This document shows positions 28,139 through 35,269 of a stretch of DNA of 64,000 nt, one piece after another. The position numbers were made by a program, and so were the translations under genes. Location of the stretch: positions 124,001 through 188,000 of the forward strand of contig NZ_JAAKGV010000014.1 in assembly GCF_011043735.1 (NCBI RefSeq), given 5' to 3'. The notes under the pieces were generated by a model. That model did no database searches. It saw only the letters and a list, made by a program, of their open reading frames with translations, and was not told the origin of the DNA. Numbering within the stretch: the stretch's first letter is position 1; the number at the start of each line of letters is the position of its first letter. This DNA comes from Methylobacterium sp. DB0501 (GTDB lineage Bacteria; Pseudomonadota; Alphaproteobacteria; Rhizobiales; Beijerinckiaceae).

Positions 28139-28441
28139 TCAATGGACGTTCGGGCCGCCGTGCCGGGGCTCCTGAAGCGGGGATTCCTGAAGCGGGGATT
28201 CTTGCGGCGCATCCCCGGCCAGGGCCTCGGCGAAGGGAAATTCCAGCACCACCTCGCCGGCCTCGTCGGTCACCACCAGGCTCGCGGCGAGCAGACGGTC
28301 CTGGTTCTTCGGGTCGTCCATCATCGCGCGGATGATCGCGCGCGAGGCCTCCCAGGCGTGATCGGGATCGCGCATCTCCTCGCCGTTCAGGTCGGTGATG
28401 ACGTCCTCGCCGATATGAGTGTTGAAGAAGTATCGGGGCAT
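28139..28441 (-). CDS. DUF6894 family protein
   Basis: A 100-residue protein of the small family that begins MPRYFFNTHIGEDVITD and continues with DLNGEEMRDPDHAWEASRAI. The family is common and multi-copy in Methylobacterium and Bradyrhizobium, with no known function. The C-terminal tail has a five-residue tandem duplication (QESPL QESPL QEP) encoded by a 15-bp direct repeat near 28170-28200. GGAAGGA precedes the ATG by about seven bases, which fixes the start against a longer frame from 28507. Confidence 0.8.
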   Translation of the reverse strand: MPRYFFNTHIGEDVITDLNGEEMRDPDHAWEASRAIIRAMMDDPKNQDRLLAASLVVTDEAGEVVLEFPFAEALAGDAPQESPLQESPLQEPRHGGPNVH

Positions 28442-28760
28442 GGGCAGTCCTTCCGGCCGAATAATCGCTCTACCTGCCCTGTTCGTTGCTCCAATTCCAG
28501 TCCCCACATCGGGGGTTACAGTGCCGACTCCACCGTGTGCACTGGACCGGAACGCGAGATCGACGGGTTCCGCCGTCGGTCGATGCGAGACGCCCGGAGG
28601 CGCCGGCGGACCGCCCCGCCTCCTCCCAAAGAGAGTGACGGCGGGGGCGGTCCGCCGGCGATAGACCTATTGCGCCGGCCCCGGATTTCGGGCTTCCTTG
28701 CAGGCGGGGAATCCGGCGAAACGCTAGGTCATCGCATACCGGCGTCGCGCGGGCTCCCGC
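28442..28760. other. 319-bp divergent intergenic region
   Basis: No supported gene. It separates the DUF6894 gene from the FDPxYYL protein gene and must hold both promoters. Its main feature is the long hairpin at 28601-28660, listed separately. Confidence 0.5.
28601..28660. repeat. Long intergenic inverted repeat
   Basis: Perfect 17-bp arms (28601-28617, CGCCGGCGGACCGCCCC, and its complement at 28644-28660) enclose a 26-base loop containing CCTCCCAAAGAGAG. The stem is fully GC-rich and has no U-tract on either side, so it is not a standard intrinsic terminator. It may be a structured leader, a protein site or a repeat remnant. Confidence 0.6.
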
Positions 28761-29081
28761 ATGGGAGCCTCGAGACGTCCGATGTTCTGGCGCATCGTCA
28801 ACTGGAGCCGCAGGCCCGATCCACCCGCGCTCATCGGCGGCTTCGACCCGGTCTATTACCTCGGCAAGAACCCGGACGTTGCGGCGGAGGGGTGCGATCC
28901 TCTCGACCACTACCTGTATTTCGGCTGGCGCGAGGGCCGGGACCCGTCGGCCGAGTTCAGCACGAGCGGCTATCTCTCGGCCAATCCGGACGTGGCCCGC
29001 GCGGGGGTGAACCCGCTGCTCCACTACCGGGAGCACGGCCTGGCCGAGCGCCGGCGCGGCTGGCAGAAGCCGGGTGCCTGA
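28761..29081 (+). CDS. Small protein with two FDPxYYLxxNPDV repeats
   Basis: A 106-residue protein made of two similar units of about 35 residues: FDPVYYLGKNPDVAAEGCDP and later FSTSGYLSANPDVARAGVNP, each followed by an HY...G/HYREHG and EGR/ERR turn. The same repeat occurs in some large secreted or glycosyltransferase-linked alphaproteobacterial proteins, where its function is not established. It has no signal peptide. The start could also be the ATG at 28782; neither has a strong ribosome site. A stand-alone two-repeat protein is unusual enough to note. Confidence 0.7.
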   Translation: MGASRRPMFWRIVNWSRRPDPPALIGGFDPVYYLGKNPDVAAEGCDPLDHYLYFGWREGRDPSAEFSTSGYLSANPDVARAGVNPLLHYREHGLAERRRGWQKPGA

Positions 29082-29117
29082 CGGAGAGACGGGCGCACGA
29101 TCGAGAGTCGGTCGCTC

Positions 29118-29483
29118 TCAGCTGCCCCGGTAGGTGCTGTAGGAATAGGGGGCGATCAGCAGCGGCACGTGGTAATGGTCGAGCCCCGGCCGCACCACGA
29201 ACCGCACCGGAACCTCGTCGAGGAAATCGCCGGCCCCTGCGTCGCCCGCGCCCGCGAAATAGGCCCCGACCGCGAAGACCAGCTCGTAGATGCCGGGCCG
29301 CAGCGCCTCGCCGGCGAGCAGCGGTGCGTCGCAGCGCCCGTCCGCGTTGGTGCGGGTGCGGGCGACCTCCTCCCGCGCACCGTCAGCCAGGCGCCAGAGC
29401 TGCAGGGCCACTCCGGCCGCCGGACGGCCATGGGCGGTGTCGAGCACGTGGGTGGTCAGGCGCGGCAGGCTCTGGCTCGACAT
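29118..29483 (-). CDS. uraH: Hydroxyisourate hydrolase
   Basis: Transthyretin-like enzyme of ureide formation; it hydrolyses 5-hydroxyisourate made from urate. The length of 121 residues is typical. LTTHVLDTAHGRPAAG at the N-terminus and the C-terminal YSTYRGS are the two family signatures and hold the catalytic His, Arg and Tyr-Arg-Gly-Ser residues. It is divergent from the 8-oxoguanine deaminase gene with 128 bp between, so a shared promoter region for purine breakdown is likely. No urate oxidase or OHCU decarboxylase gene is in the window. Confidence 0.95.
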   Translation of the reverse strand: MSSQSLPRLTTHVLDTAHGRPAAGVALQLWRLADGAREEVARTRTNADGRCDAPLLAGEALRPGIYELVFAVGAYFAGAGDAGAGDFLDEVPVRFVVRPGLDHYHVPLLIAPYSYSTYRGS

Positions 29484-29611
29484 GGTCGGGTCTCCGGTCT
29501 GGGATGTCCGGGGTGCCCGAGGGTTGCCGCCCGGTCAAGCGCGGCTTGACCCGCCCCGGCCGGCCCACGCAGCATGGCGCCTCCCTCGGCCCGTCCCCAC
29601 CGGAACCCCGC

Positions 29612-30967
29612 ATGGCCACGCTTCTCCTGCGCAACGCCGACCGCGTCGTCACCATGGACGGGACCCGGCGCGAGATCGCGGGCGGCTTCGTGCTCGCCGA
29701 GGGCAACCGCATCGTCGCGGTCGGCGGGCCGGAGGCGGAGCCGGAGACCGCCGACACGGTGATCGATCTCGCCGGCCACGTGCTGCTGCCCGGCCTGATC
29801 AACACCCATCACCACATGTACCAGTCGCTGACCCGCGCCGTGCCGGCGGCGCAGGATGCGGACCTGTTCGGCTGGCTGAAGGCGCTCTATCCGATCTGGG
29901 CGCGGCTGACGCCCGAGATGGTGCGGGTCTCCACGAAGGTCGCGATGGCCGAGCTGATGCTGTCGGGCTGCACCACGTCGAGCGATCACCTCTATCTCTA
30001 TCCCAACGGGTGCCGACTCGACGACAGCATCGAGGCCGCCGACGAGATCGGCCTGCGGTTCCACGCCGCCCGCGGGGCGATGAGCGTCGGCGAGAGCGCC
30101 GGCGGCCTGCCGCCCGATGCGCTGGTGGAGGACGAGGCCGCGATCCTCGCCGATACGCGCCGGCTGATCGAGACCTGGCACGACCCGGCTCCCCTGGCGA
30201 TGCGCCGGATCGTGGTGGCGCCGTGCTCGCCCTTCTCGGTCAGCCCGGGGCTGATGCGGGACTCGGCCGCCCTCGCCCGTTCCTACGGCGTGTCGCTGCA
30301 CACCCATCTCGCCGAGAACCGGGACGACGTCGCCTATAGCCGCGCGCGCTTCGGGATGAGCCCGGCCGAGTACGCCGCCGATCTCGGCTGGGTCGGCCCG
30401 GACGTCTGGCACGCCCACTGCGTCGAACTCGACGAGGCCGGCATCCGGCTCTTTTCCCGCACCGGCACCGGGGTCGCGCATTGCCCGTGCTCGAACATGC
30501 GGCTCGCCTCCGGCATCGCCCCGGTGCCGCGGATGCGCTGCGAAGGCGTGCCGGTCGGCCTCGGCGTCGACGGCTCGGCCTCGAACGATGCCGGCCACCT
30601 GCTGGGCGAGGCCCGCCAGGCGATGCTGCTCGCCCGCGTCGGCCACGGCCCGGCCGCGATGACCGCCCGCGAGGCCCTGGAGATCGCGACGATCGGCGGC
30701 GCCCGGGTGCTCGGGCGCGACGACATCGGAGCGCTGAAGCCGGGGATGGCCGCCGATTGTGTCGCCTTCGACCTGCGAGGCCTCGCCACGGCCGGCGCCC
30801 TGCACGATCCGGTCGCGGCCCTGGTGTTCTGCGCGCCGCCGGCCGTGGCGCTGAGCGTCGTCAACGGGCGGATCGTGGTGCAGGAAGGGCGCTTGCTGAC
30901 GGTGGAGACCACCGCATTGACGGAGCGGCACAACGCGCTCAGCCGGCAGATCGTCAATGCGGACTAA
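29612..30967 (+). CDS. 8-oxoguanine deaminase (amidohydrolase)
   Basis: Zinc amidohydrolase of 451 residues in the guanine deaminase/hydroxyatrazine hydrolase group. Metal ligands are visible: INTHHHMYQ (His66 and His68), LHTHLAEN, WHAHCVELDEAG and LGVDGSASND. The CPCSNMRLASG and GGCTTSSDH-type segments fit the 8-oxoguanine deaminase subfamily, which converts 8-oxoguanine to urate. Coupling to the divergent uraH supports a purine salvage/degradation role. A related pterin or cytosine-type substrate cannot be ruled out. The ATG at 29612 begins the conserved domain, and the open frame upstream is non-coding. Confidence 0.87.
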   Translation: MATLLLRNADRVVTMDGTRREIAGGFVLAEGNRIVAVGGPEAEPETADTVIDLAGHVLLPGLINTHHHMYQSLTRAVPAAQDADLFGWLKALYPIWARLTPEMVRVSTKVAMAELMLSGCTTSSDHLYLYPNGCRLDDSIEAADEIGLRFHAARGAMSVGESAGGLPPDALVEDEAAILADTRRLIETWHDPAPLAMRRIVVAPCSPFSVSPGLMRDSAALARSYGVSLHTHLAENRDDVAYSRARFGMSPAEYAADLGWVGPDVWHAHCVELDEAGIRLFSRTGTGVAHCPCSNMRLASGIAPVPRMRCEGVPVGLGVDGSASNDAGHLLGEARQAMLLARVGHGPAAMTAREALEIATIGGARVLGRDDIGALKPGMAADCVAFDLRGLATAGALHDPVAALVFCAPPAVALSVVNGRIVVQEGRLLTVETTALTERHNALSRQIVNAD

Positions 30968-30968
30968 G

Positions 30969-31070
30969 CAGATTTCGCAAGAGTGGTCACCGGTTTTGCG
31001 AAAAAATCTGCGACGAAACAATGACCTGAGCCGACGAAGCGTTGGCCTGCCAACGCAAGTCCGCTTAGCC
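30969..31070. repeat. Dispersed intergenic repeat, family B copy 2
   Basis: It starts next to the deaminase stop codon and ends eight bases from the racemase stop codon. It aligns with 20421-20520 over about 100 bases, sharing CAGATTTCGCAAGA, CGGTTTTGC and GTTGGCCTGCC. Short CGGTTTTGC/TTTCGCAAGA palindromic elements of this kind are common between genes in Hyphomicrobiales. Confidence 0.6.
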
Positions 31071-31077
31071 GCCTGGC

Positions 31078-31782
31078 TCAGAGGTCCGCCAGCGCCCAGT
31101 CCACCGCCGCCGCGGCATGGAGCGCCGTGGTGTCGAAGAGCGGCACCGCGCTGTCCTCAGGTCCCACCAGCAGCATGATCTCGGTGCAGCCCAGGATGAT
31201 CGCCTCGGCGCCCCGCGCGACCAGCCGGGCCATGACCGCCCGGTAGGCCTCGCGCGAGGAGGGCTCGGCCCGGCCCCGGACCAGCTCCTCGTAGATTGCC
31301 CGGTGCACCACCGCCCGGTCGTCGGCGCCGGGCACCAGCACGTCGAGGCCATGGCGCGACGCGAGGCGGCCCTTGTAGAAGTCCTGCTCCATGGTGAAGG
31401 CCGTGCCGATGAGGCCGACCCGGGACAGGCCCGCGGCGCGGATCCGCTCCGCCGTCGGATCGGCGATGTGCAGCAAGGGCAGGCCGATCGCCGCCTGCAC
31501 CTGATCGGCCATGCGGTGCATGGTGTTGGTGCAGATCACGACGAAATCCGCCCCGCCCCGCTCCAGCCGTCGGGCGGCGCCGACCAGCTCGGCCGTCGCC
31601 TCGTCCCAGCGCCCGGCATGCTGCAGGGCCTCGATCTCGCCGAAATCGAACGACCACATCAGGCAGCGCGCCGAGCGCAAGCCGCCGAGGCGGGCGCGAA
31701 CCGTCTCGTTGATGATGCGGTAATACTCGGCCGAGCTCTCCCAGCTCATCCCGCCGATCAGGCCGATGACTTTCTGCGGCAT
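31078..31782 (-). CDS. Aspartate/glutamate racemase family protein
   Basis: A cofactor-independent racemase of 234 residues. IGLIGGMSWESSAEYY opens the fold, and the two catalytic cysteines lie in VICTNTMH and LGCTEIML. The YgeA/aspartate-racemase branch is the closest by these motifs. Broad amino-acid racemases look the same, so the substrate is open. The M20 dipeptidase gene upstream on the same strand, 125 bp away, hints that both handle peptides or amino acids containing D-residues. Confidence 0.88.
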   Translation of the reverse strand: MPQKVIGLIGGMSWESSAEYYRIINETVRARLGGLRSARCLMWSFDFGEIEALQHAGRWDEATAELVGAARRLERGGADFVVICTNTMHRMADQVQAAIGLPLLHIADPTAERIRAAGLSRVGLIGTAFTMEQDFYKGRLASRHGLDVLVPGADDRAVVHRAIYEELVRGRAEPSSREAYRAVMARLVARGAEAIILGCTEIMLLVGPEDSAVPLFDTTALHAAAAVDWALADL

Positions 31783-31817
31783 TCCGGGCTGCCCTGCTCG
31801 CGGAGACCCCCTCCGTC

Positions 31818-31857
31818 GTCGTCCCGGGTTCTCAGCCACGGCGAGCCTCGGGACGAC
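31818..31857 (-). terminator. Hairpin between the dipeptidase and racemase genes
   Basis: GTCGTCCCG (31818-31826) pairs with CGGGACGAC (31849-31857) around a 22-base loop, just after the M20 dipeptidase stop codon. There is no U-tract, so termination would be weak or Rho-linked. Confidence 0.4.
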
Positions 31858-31907
31858 CCTGTGAGGTGGCGGTGGAAGGGGCCGACGAACGCAGCCCCGA
31901 TGCCCCT

Positions 31908-33290
31908 TTACTTCGCCAGCGCCGCCAGGATCCTGGCCCAGCTGCGCGTGCCCTTGTGGAAGCTCTGCAGGTCGTACTTCTCGTTCGGCGAGTGGACCCG
32001 GTCGTCGTCGAGGCCGAAGCCGACGAGCAGGGTGTCGAGGCCGAGCGTGCGCTTGAAGTCGCCGACGATCGGAATTGAGCCACCCGACCCGATGGTGACG
32101 GGGGCCCGGCCCCATTCCTCGGCGAGCGCCTGCTTGGCGGCCTCCAGGGCCGGCATGCCGTGCGGCAGCGCCAGCGCCCGCGAGCCCTTGTGGGTGACGA
32201 TCTCGGCCGAGCAATCGGCCGGGATGCGCTCCTGGACGAAGGCGCGGAAGTTGCGGTCGAGCGCCTCGGGATCCTGGTCGCCGACGAGGCGGAACGAGAT
32301 CTTGGCGCTGGCCTCCGCGGCGATCACCGTCTTGGTGCCCTCGCCGGTATAGCCGCCGATGATGCCGTTGACGTCGCAGGTCGGGCGGGACTGGATCTGC
32401 TCGATCAGCATCCGGTCGCGTTCGCCGGCCGGCTGGTGCAGGCCGACCGTGCCGAGGAAGCTCTCGGGCGTCAGGTCGAGGCTCCGCCACTGCTCCAGCA
32501 CCTCCGGCGGCGTCTCGTGCACGCCGTCATAGAAGCCCGGCACCGTCACCCGGCCCTGGTCGTCGTGCAGGTCGGCGATGATGCGCGAGAGCACCCGGAT
32601 CGGGTTGGCGGCGGCGCCCCCGAACAGGCCCGAATGCAGGTCGCGGTCGGCGCACCGCACCGTGACCTCGAAATAGGCCAGGCCCCGCAGGGAGGAGGTG
32701 ATGGCCGGGGTGTCGCGGTCCCACATCCCGGTATCGCAGACCAGGGCCACGTCGGCCTTCAGCTCCTCGCGGTTCGCCGCGACCCATTCGGGCAGGAACT
32801 TCGAGCCGTCCTCCTCGGCGCCCTCGACCAGGATGGTGACGCCGACCGGCAGCTCGCCGTCGATCGCCTTGAAGGCGCGGCAGGCCTCGACGAAGGTCAT
32901 GACCTGACCCTTGTCGTCGCAGGCGCCGCGCGCGCTGATGACCTTGCGGCCATCGGCCAAGGTCGCCATGCGCGGCTCGAAGGGCGGCGTCTCCCACAGC
33001 TCCATCGGATCGACCGGCTGCACGTCGTAGTGGCCGTAGAACAGGACGTGGGGGGCGCCGGGCTTGCGATAATGGGCGAGCACGACCGGGTGGCCGCCGG
33101 TCTCGCGCAACGACGCCTCGAAGCCCATGGCGGACAGATCGCCCTTGAGCCACTCCGCCGCGTTCCGGCACTCCGCCGCGTAGGCCGGATCGGTCGAGAT
33201 CGATTGGATGCGCAGGAAGGCGAACAGCCGCTCCAGGGAATTGTCGAGATCGCGGTCGATGTCGTTGAGGATCCGGTCGGGCGCGGCCAT
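31908..33290 (-). CDS. M20 family metallodipeptidase
   Basis: Cytosolic di-zinc peptidase of 460 residues in the M20 carnosinase-like group. YGHYDVQPVDP supplies His87 and Asp89, ARGACDDKGQ the bridging Asp, and VEGAEEDGS the catalytic and metal Glu residues (159-160). The dimerisation lid (about 200-350) contains LHSGLFGGAAANP and the substrate Arg region. No signal peptide is present. It is likely to cleave dipeptides; a narrower amidase role is possible. Confidence 0.93.
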   Translation of the reverse strand: MAAPDRILNDIDRDLDNSLERLFAFLRIQSISTDPAYAAECRNAAEWLKGDLSAMGFEASLRETGGHPVVLAHYRKPGAPHVLFYGHYDVQPVDPMELWETPPFEPRMATLADGRKVISARGACDDKGQVMTFVEACRAFKAIDGELPVGVTILVEGAEEDGSKFLPEWVAANREELKADVALVCDTGMWDRDTPAITSSLRGLAYFEVTVRCADRDLHSGLFGGAAANPIRVLSRIIADLHDDQGRVTVPGFYDGVHETPPEVLEQWRSLDLTPESFLGTVGLHQPAGERDRMLIEQIQSRPTCDVNGIIGGYTGEGTKTVIAAEASAKISFRLVGDQDPEALDRNFRAFVQERIPADCSAEIVTHKGSRALALPHGMPALEAAKQALAEEWGRAPVTIGSGGSIPIVGDFKRTLGLDTLLVGFGLDDDRVHSPNEKYDLQSFHKGTRSWARILAALAK

Positions 33291-33356
33291 GCGGGGGTCT
33301 CCGGGTACGGGGCGAAGCGGGCGCGGGGACGGGTCTCCGCCCGCGGTGATGCATCA

Positions 33357-33451
33357 CTAGAGCACCGCCCGATCGCTTTGCAATCGGGCGGTGCTCTAGG
33401 TGTTTGATTTTGCCGCATTTTCTGAGACGAGCCGGTTTCCGATTCGTCGGA
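33357..33451. repeat. Dispersed intergenic repeat, family A copy 2, with a perfect 17-bp hairpin
   Basis: CTAGAGCACCGCCCGAT and its exact complement flank a nine-base loop at 33357-33399. The following block (TTGATTTTGCCGCATTTTCT ... GACGAGCCGGT) is shared with copies at 20321-20405 and, inverted, 59868-59959. The rest of 33291-33728 shows no gene. Confidence 0.7.
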
Positions 33452-33728
33452 AAACGCTCGAGCGCAGCGGGCCGGCCTCCAGAAGCGGCGACGGACGGGC
33501 GGCGGGCGGCTTCGGGCGCATGGCGGGCGGGACGCTCACCCGGAGGCACGCCCTCGCGGAGGGGAGAGGGTTCCGCGCCGGGTGCCTGCCCTGCGACCGC
33601 ACGCCCCGATACTCCCTTGGGGAACGCCCGCACCCTGGAACAGTTATGGGGTATGCCGCCCGGATCGAGGGCCGCGCCCTCTCTCGGCGCGCCCCGAGTC
33701 CGGGCCACTCACGATCGATGGCAGGCCC

Positions 33729-34250
33729 ATGCTCAGCGACAGCGGCTCCTCCGCCCCACCGGACGCGATTCCGGTCACCCTGACGATCAACGGGCAGGAG
33801 CGCCGGCTCCGGGTCGCGCCCTGGACCACCCTCCTCGATCTGCTGCGCGAGGAACTCGACCTCACCGGCACCAAGAAGGGCTGCGACCACGGCCAGTGCG
33901 GCGCCTGCACGGTGATCGTCGACGGCAAGCGGATCAATTCCTGCCTCGCCCTCGCGGTGCAGAAGGACGGCGCGAGCGTCACCACCATCGAGGGCCTGTC
34001 CTCGGGCGCTCTCCACCCGGTCCAGGCCGCGTTCCTGGAGCACGACGCCTTCCAGTGCGGCTACTGCACGCCGGGCCAGATCATGTCCGCGGTGGCGCTG
34101 ATCGAGGAGGGCCGCGCCCGCTCGCGCGAGGAGATCCGCGAGCACATGAGCGGCAACATCTGCCGCTGCGGCGCCTATGCCAACATCGTCGACGCCGTCG
34201 AGGACGTGCTGAAGACCAAATCGTCCTCGTTCCGGGAGGCCGCGGAATGA
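33729..34250 (+). CDS. Aldehyde oxidoreductase, (2Fe-2S) subunit (PaoA/YagT-type)
   Basis: A 173-residue small subunit with two [2Fe-2S] clusters: GCDHGQCGACTVIVDG plus a following NSC in the first domain, then CGYCTPGQ and CRCGAY in the second. It is the first gene of a three-gene set with the FAD and molybdopterin subunits and overlaps the FAD gene by 4 bp (ATGA). E. coli PaoA has a Tat leader; here the ATG at 33729 gives no leader and the upstream frame does not look like one. The complex may therefore stay in the cytoplasm. Confidence 0.92.
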   Translation: MLSDSGSSAPPDAIPVTLTINGQERRLRVAPWTTLLDLLREELDLTGTKKGCDHGQCGACTVIVDGKRINSCLALAVQKDGASVTTIEGLSSGALHPVQAAFLEHDAFQCGYCTPGQIMSAVALIEEGRARSREEIREHMSGNICRCGAYANIVDAVEDVLKTKSSSFREAAE

Positions 34251-35260
34251 ACCGGTTCGAGTATACCCGCGCCGGCACCGTGCAGGAGGCCGTGCAGGCC
34301 CTCGCGGCCGATCCGGCGGCGCGCTTCATCGCCGGGGGCACCAACCTCGTCGACCTGATGAAGTACAACGTCGAGCGGCCCGGCCGTCTCGTCGACATCA
34401 CCCGGCTGCCGCTCGACGAGATCGTCCAGCACGAGGGGGGCCTGCGCCTCGGCGCCTTGGTGCCGAACGCCACCGTCGCCGGCGACCCGCTGGTCAACGA
34501 GCGCTATCCCCTGCTCGCGAGCGCGCTGCTCGCCGGCGCCTCGCCGCAGCTGCGCAACGCCGCCACCACCGGCGGCAACCTGCTCCAGCGCACCCGCTGC
34601 TACTATTTCTACGACGAGGGCACGCCCTGCAACAAGCGGCAGCCAGGCAGCGGCTGCCCGGCGATGACCGGGGTCAACCGGATCCACGCGATCCTCGGCG
34701 CCTCGGATACGTGCATCGCCACCCACCCGTCGGACATGTGCGTGGCGCTGGCGGCGTTGGAGGCCACCGTCCAGGTCGAGGGTCCGAACGGGCGGCGCGC
34801 GATTCCCTTCGCGGAATTCCACCGCCTGCCCGGCGACGAGCCGCAACGCGACACCACGCTCCGGCGCGGCGAGATCGTGCTGTCGGTCGACCTGCCGGAT
34901 GAGGATTTCTCGAAGCACTACACCTACCTGAAGCTGCGCGACCGGCTGTCCTACGCCTTCGCGCTGGTCTCGGTCGCCGCCGCCCTGGAGATGGACGGCG
35001 ACACGATCCGCAAGGCCCGCCTGGCGCTGGGCGGCGTCGCCCACAAGCCCTGGCGCAACGCCGAAGCCGAGGCCCTCCTGCAGGGCAAGCGCGCCACGCG
35101 CGAGACCTTCCGCGAGGCCGCGGACGTGATCCTGGCCGAGGCCCGGCCCTACGCCCACAACGCCTTCAAGGTCGAGCTGGCGCGGCGCGCCATCGTGCGG
35201 GGCTTGAGTCAAGCCGCCGCCGGCACGCCGCAATCCCAGACCGACAAGCGCATCGCCTGA
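34247..35260 (+). CDS. Aldehyde oxidoreductase, FAD-binding subunit (PaoB/YagS-type)
   Basis: FAD subunit of 337 residues with a CO-dehydrogenase flavoprotein fold: ARFIAGGTNLVDLMKYNVERP for FAD binding and NAATTGGNLLQRTRC. A four-cysteine insert, CYYFYDEGTPCNKRQPGSGC, matches the extra [4Fe-4S] cluster described for E. coli PaoB. That insert separates this type from ordinary xanthine dehydrogenases. The start overlaps the paoA-like stop, and the large subunit follows after 9 bp. Confidence 0.92.
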   Translation: MNRFEYTRAGTVQEAVQALAADPAARFIAGGTNLVDLMKYNVERPGRLVDITRLPLDEIVQHEGGLRLGALVPNATVAGDPLVNERYPLLASALLAGASPQLRNAATTGGNLLQRTRCYYFYDEGTPCNKRQPGSGCPAMTGVNRIHAILGASDTCIATHPSDMCVALAALEATVQVEGPNGRRAIPFAEFHRLPGDEPQRDTTLRRGEIVLSVDLPDEDFSKHYTYLKLRDRLSYAFALVSVAAALEMDGDTIRKARLALGGVAHKPWRNAEAEALLQGKRATRETFREAADVILAEARPYAHNAFKVELARRAIVRGLSQAAAGTPQSQTDKRIA

Positions 35261-35269
35261 GGTAACACC

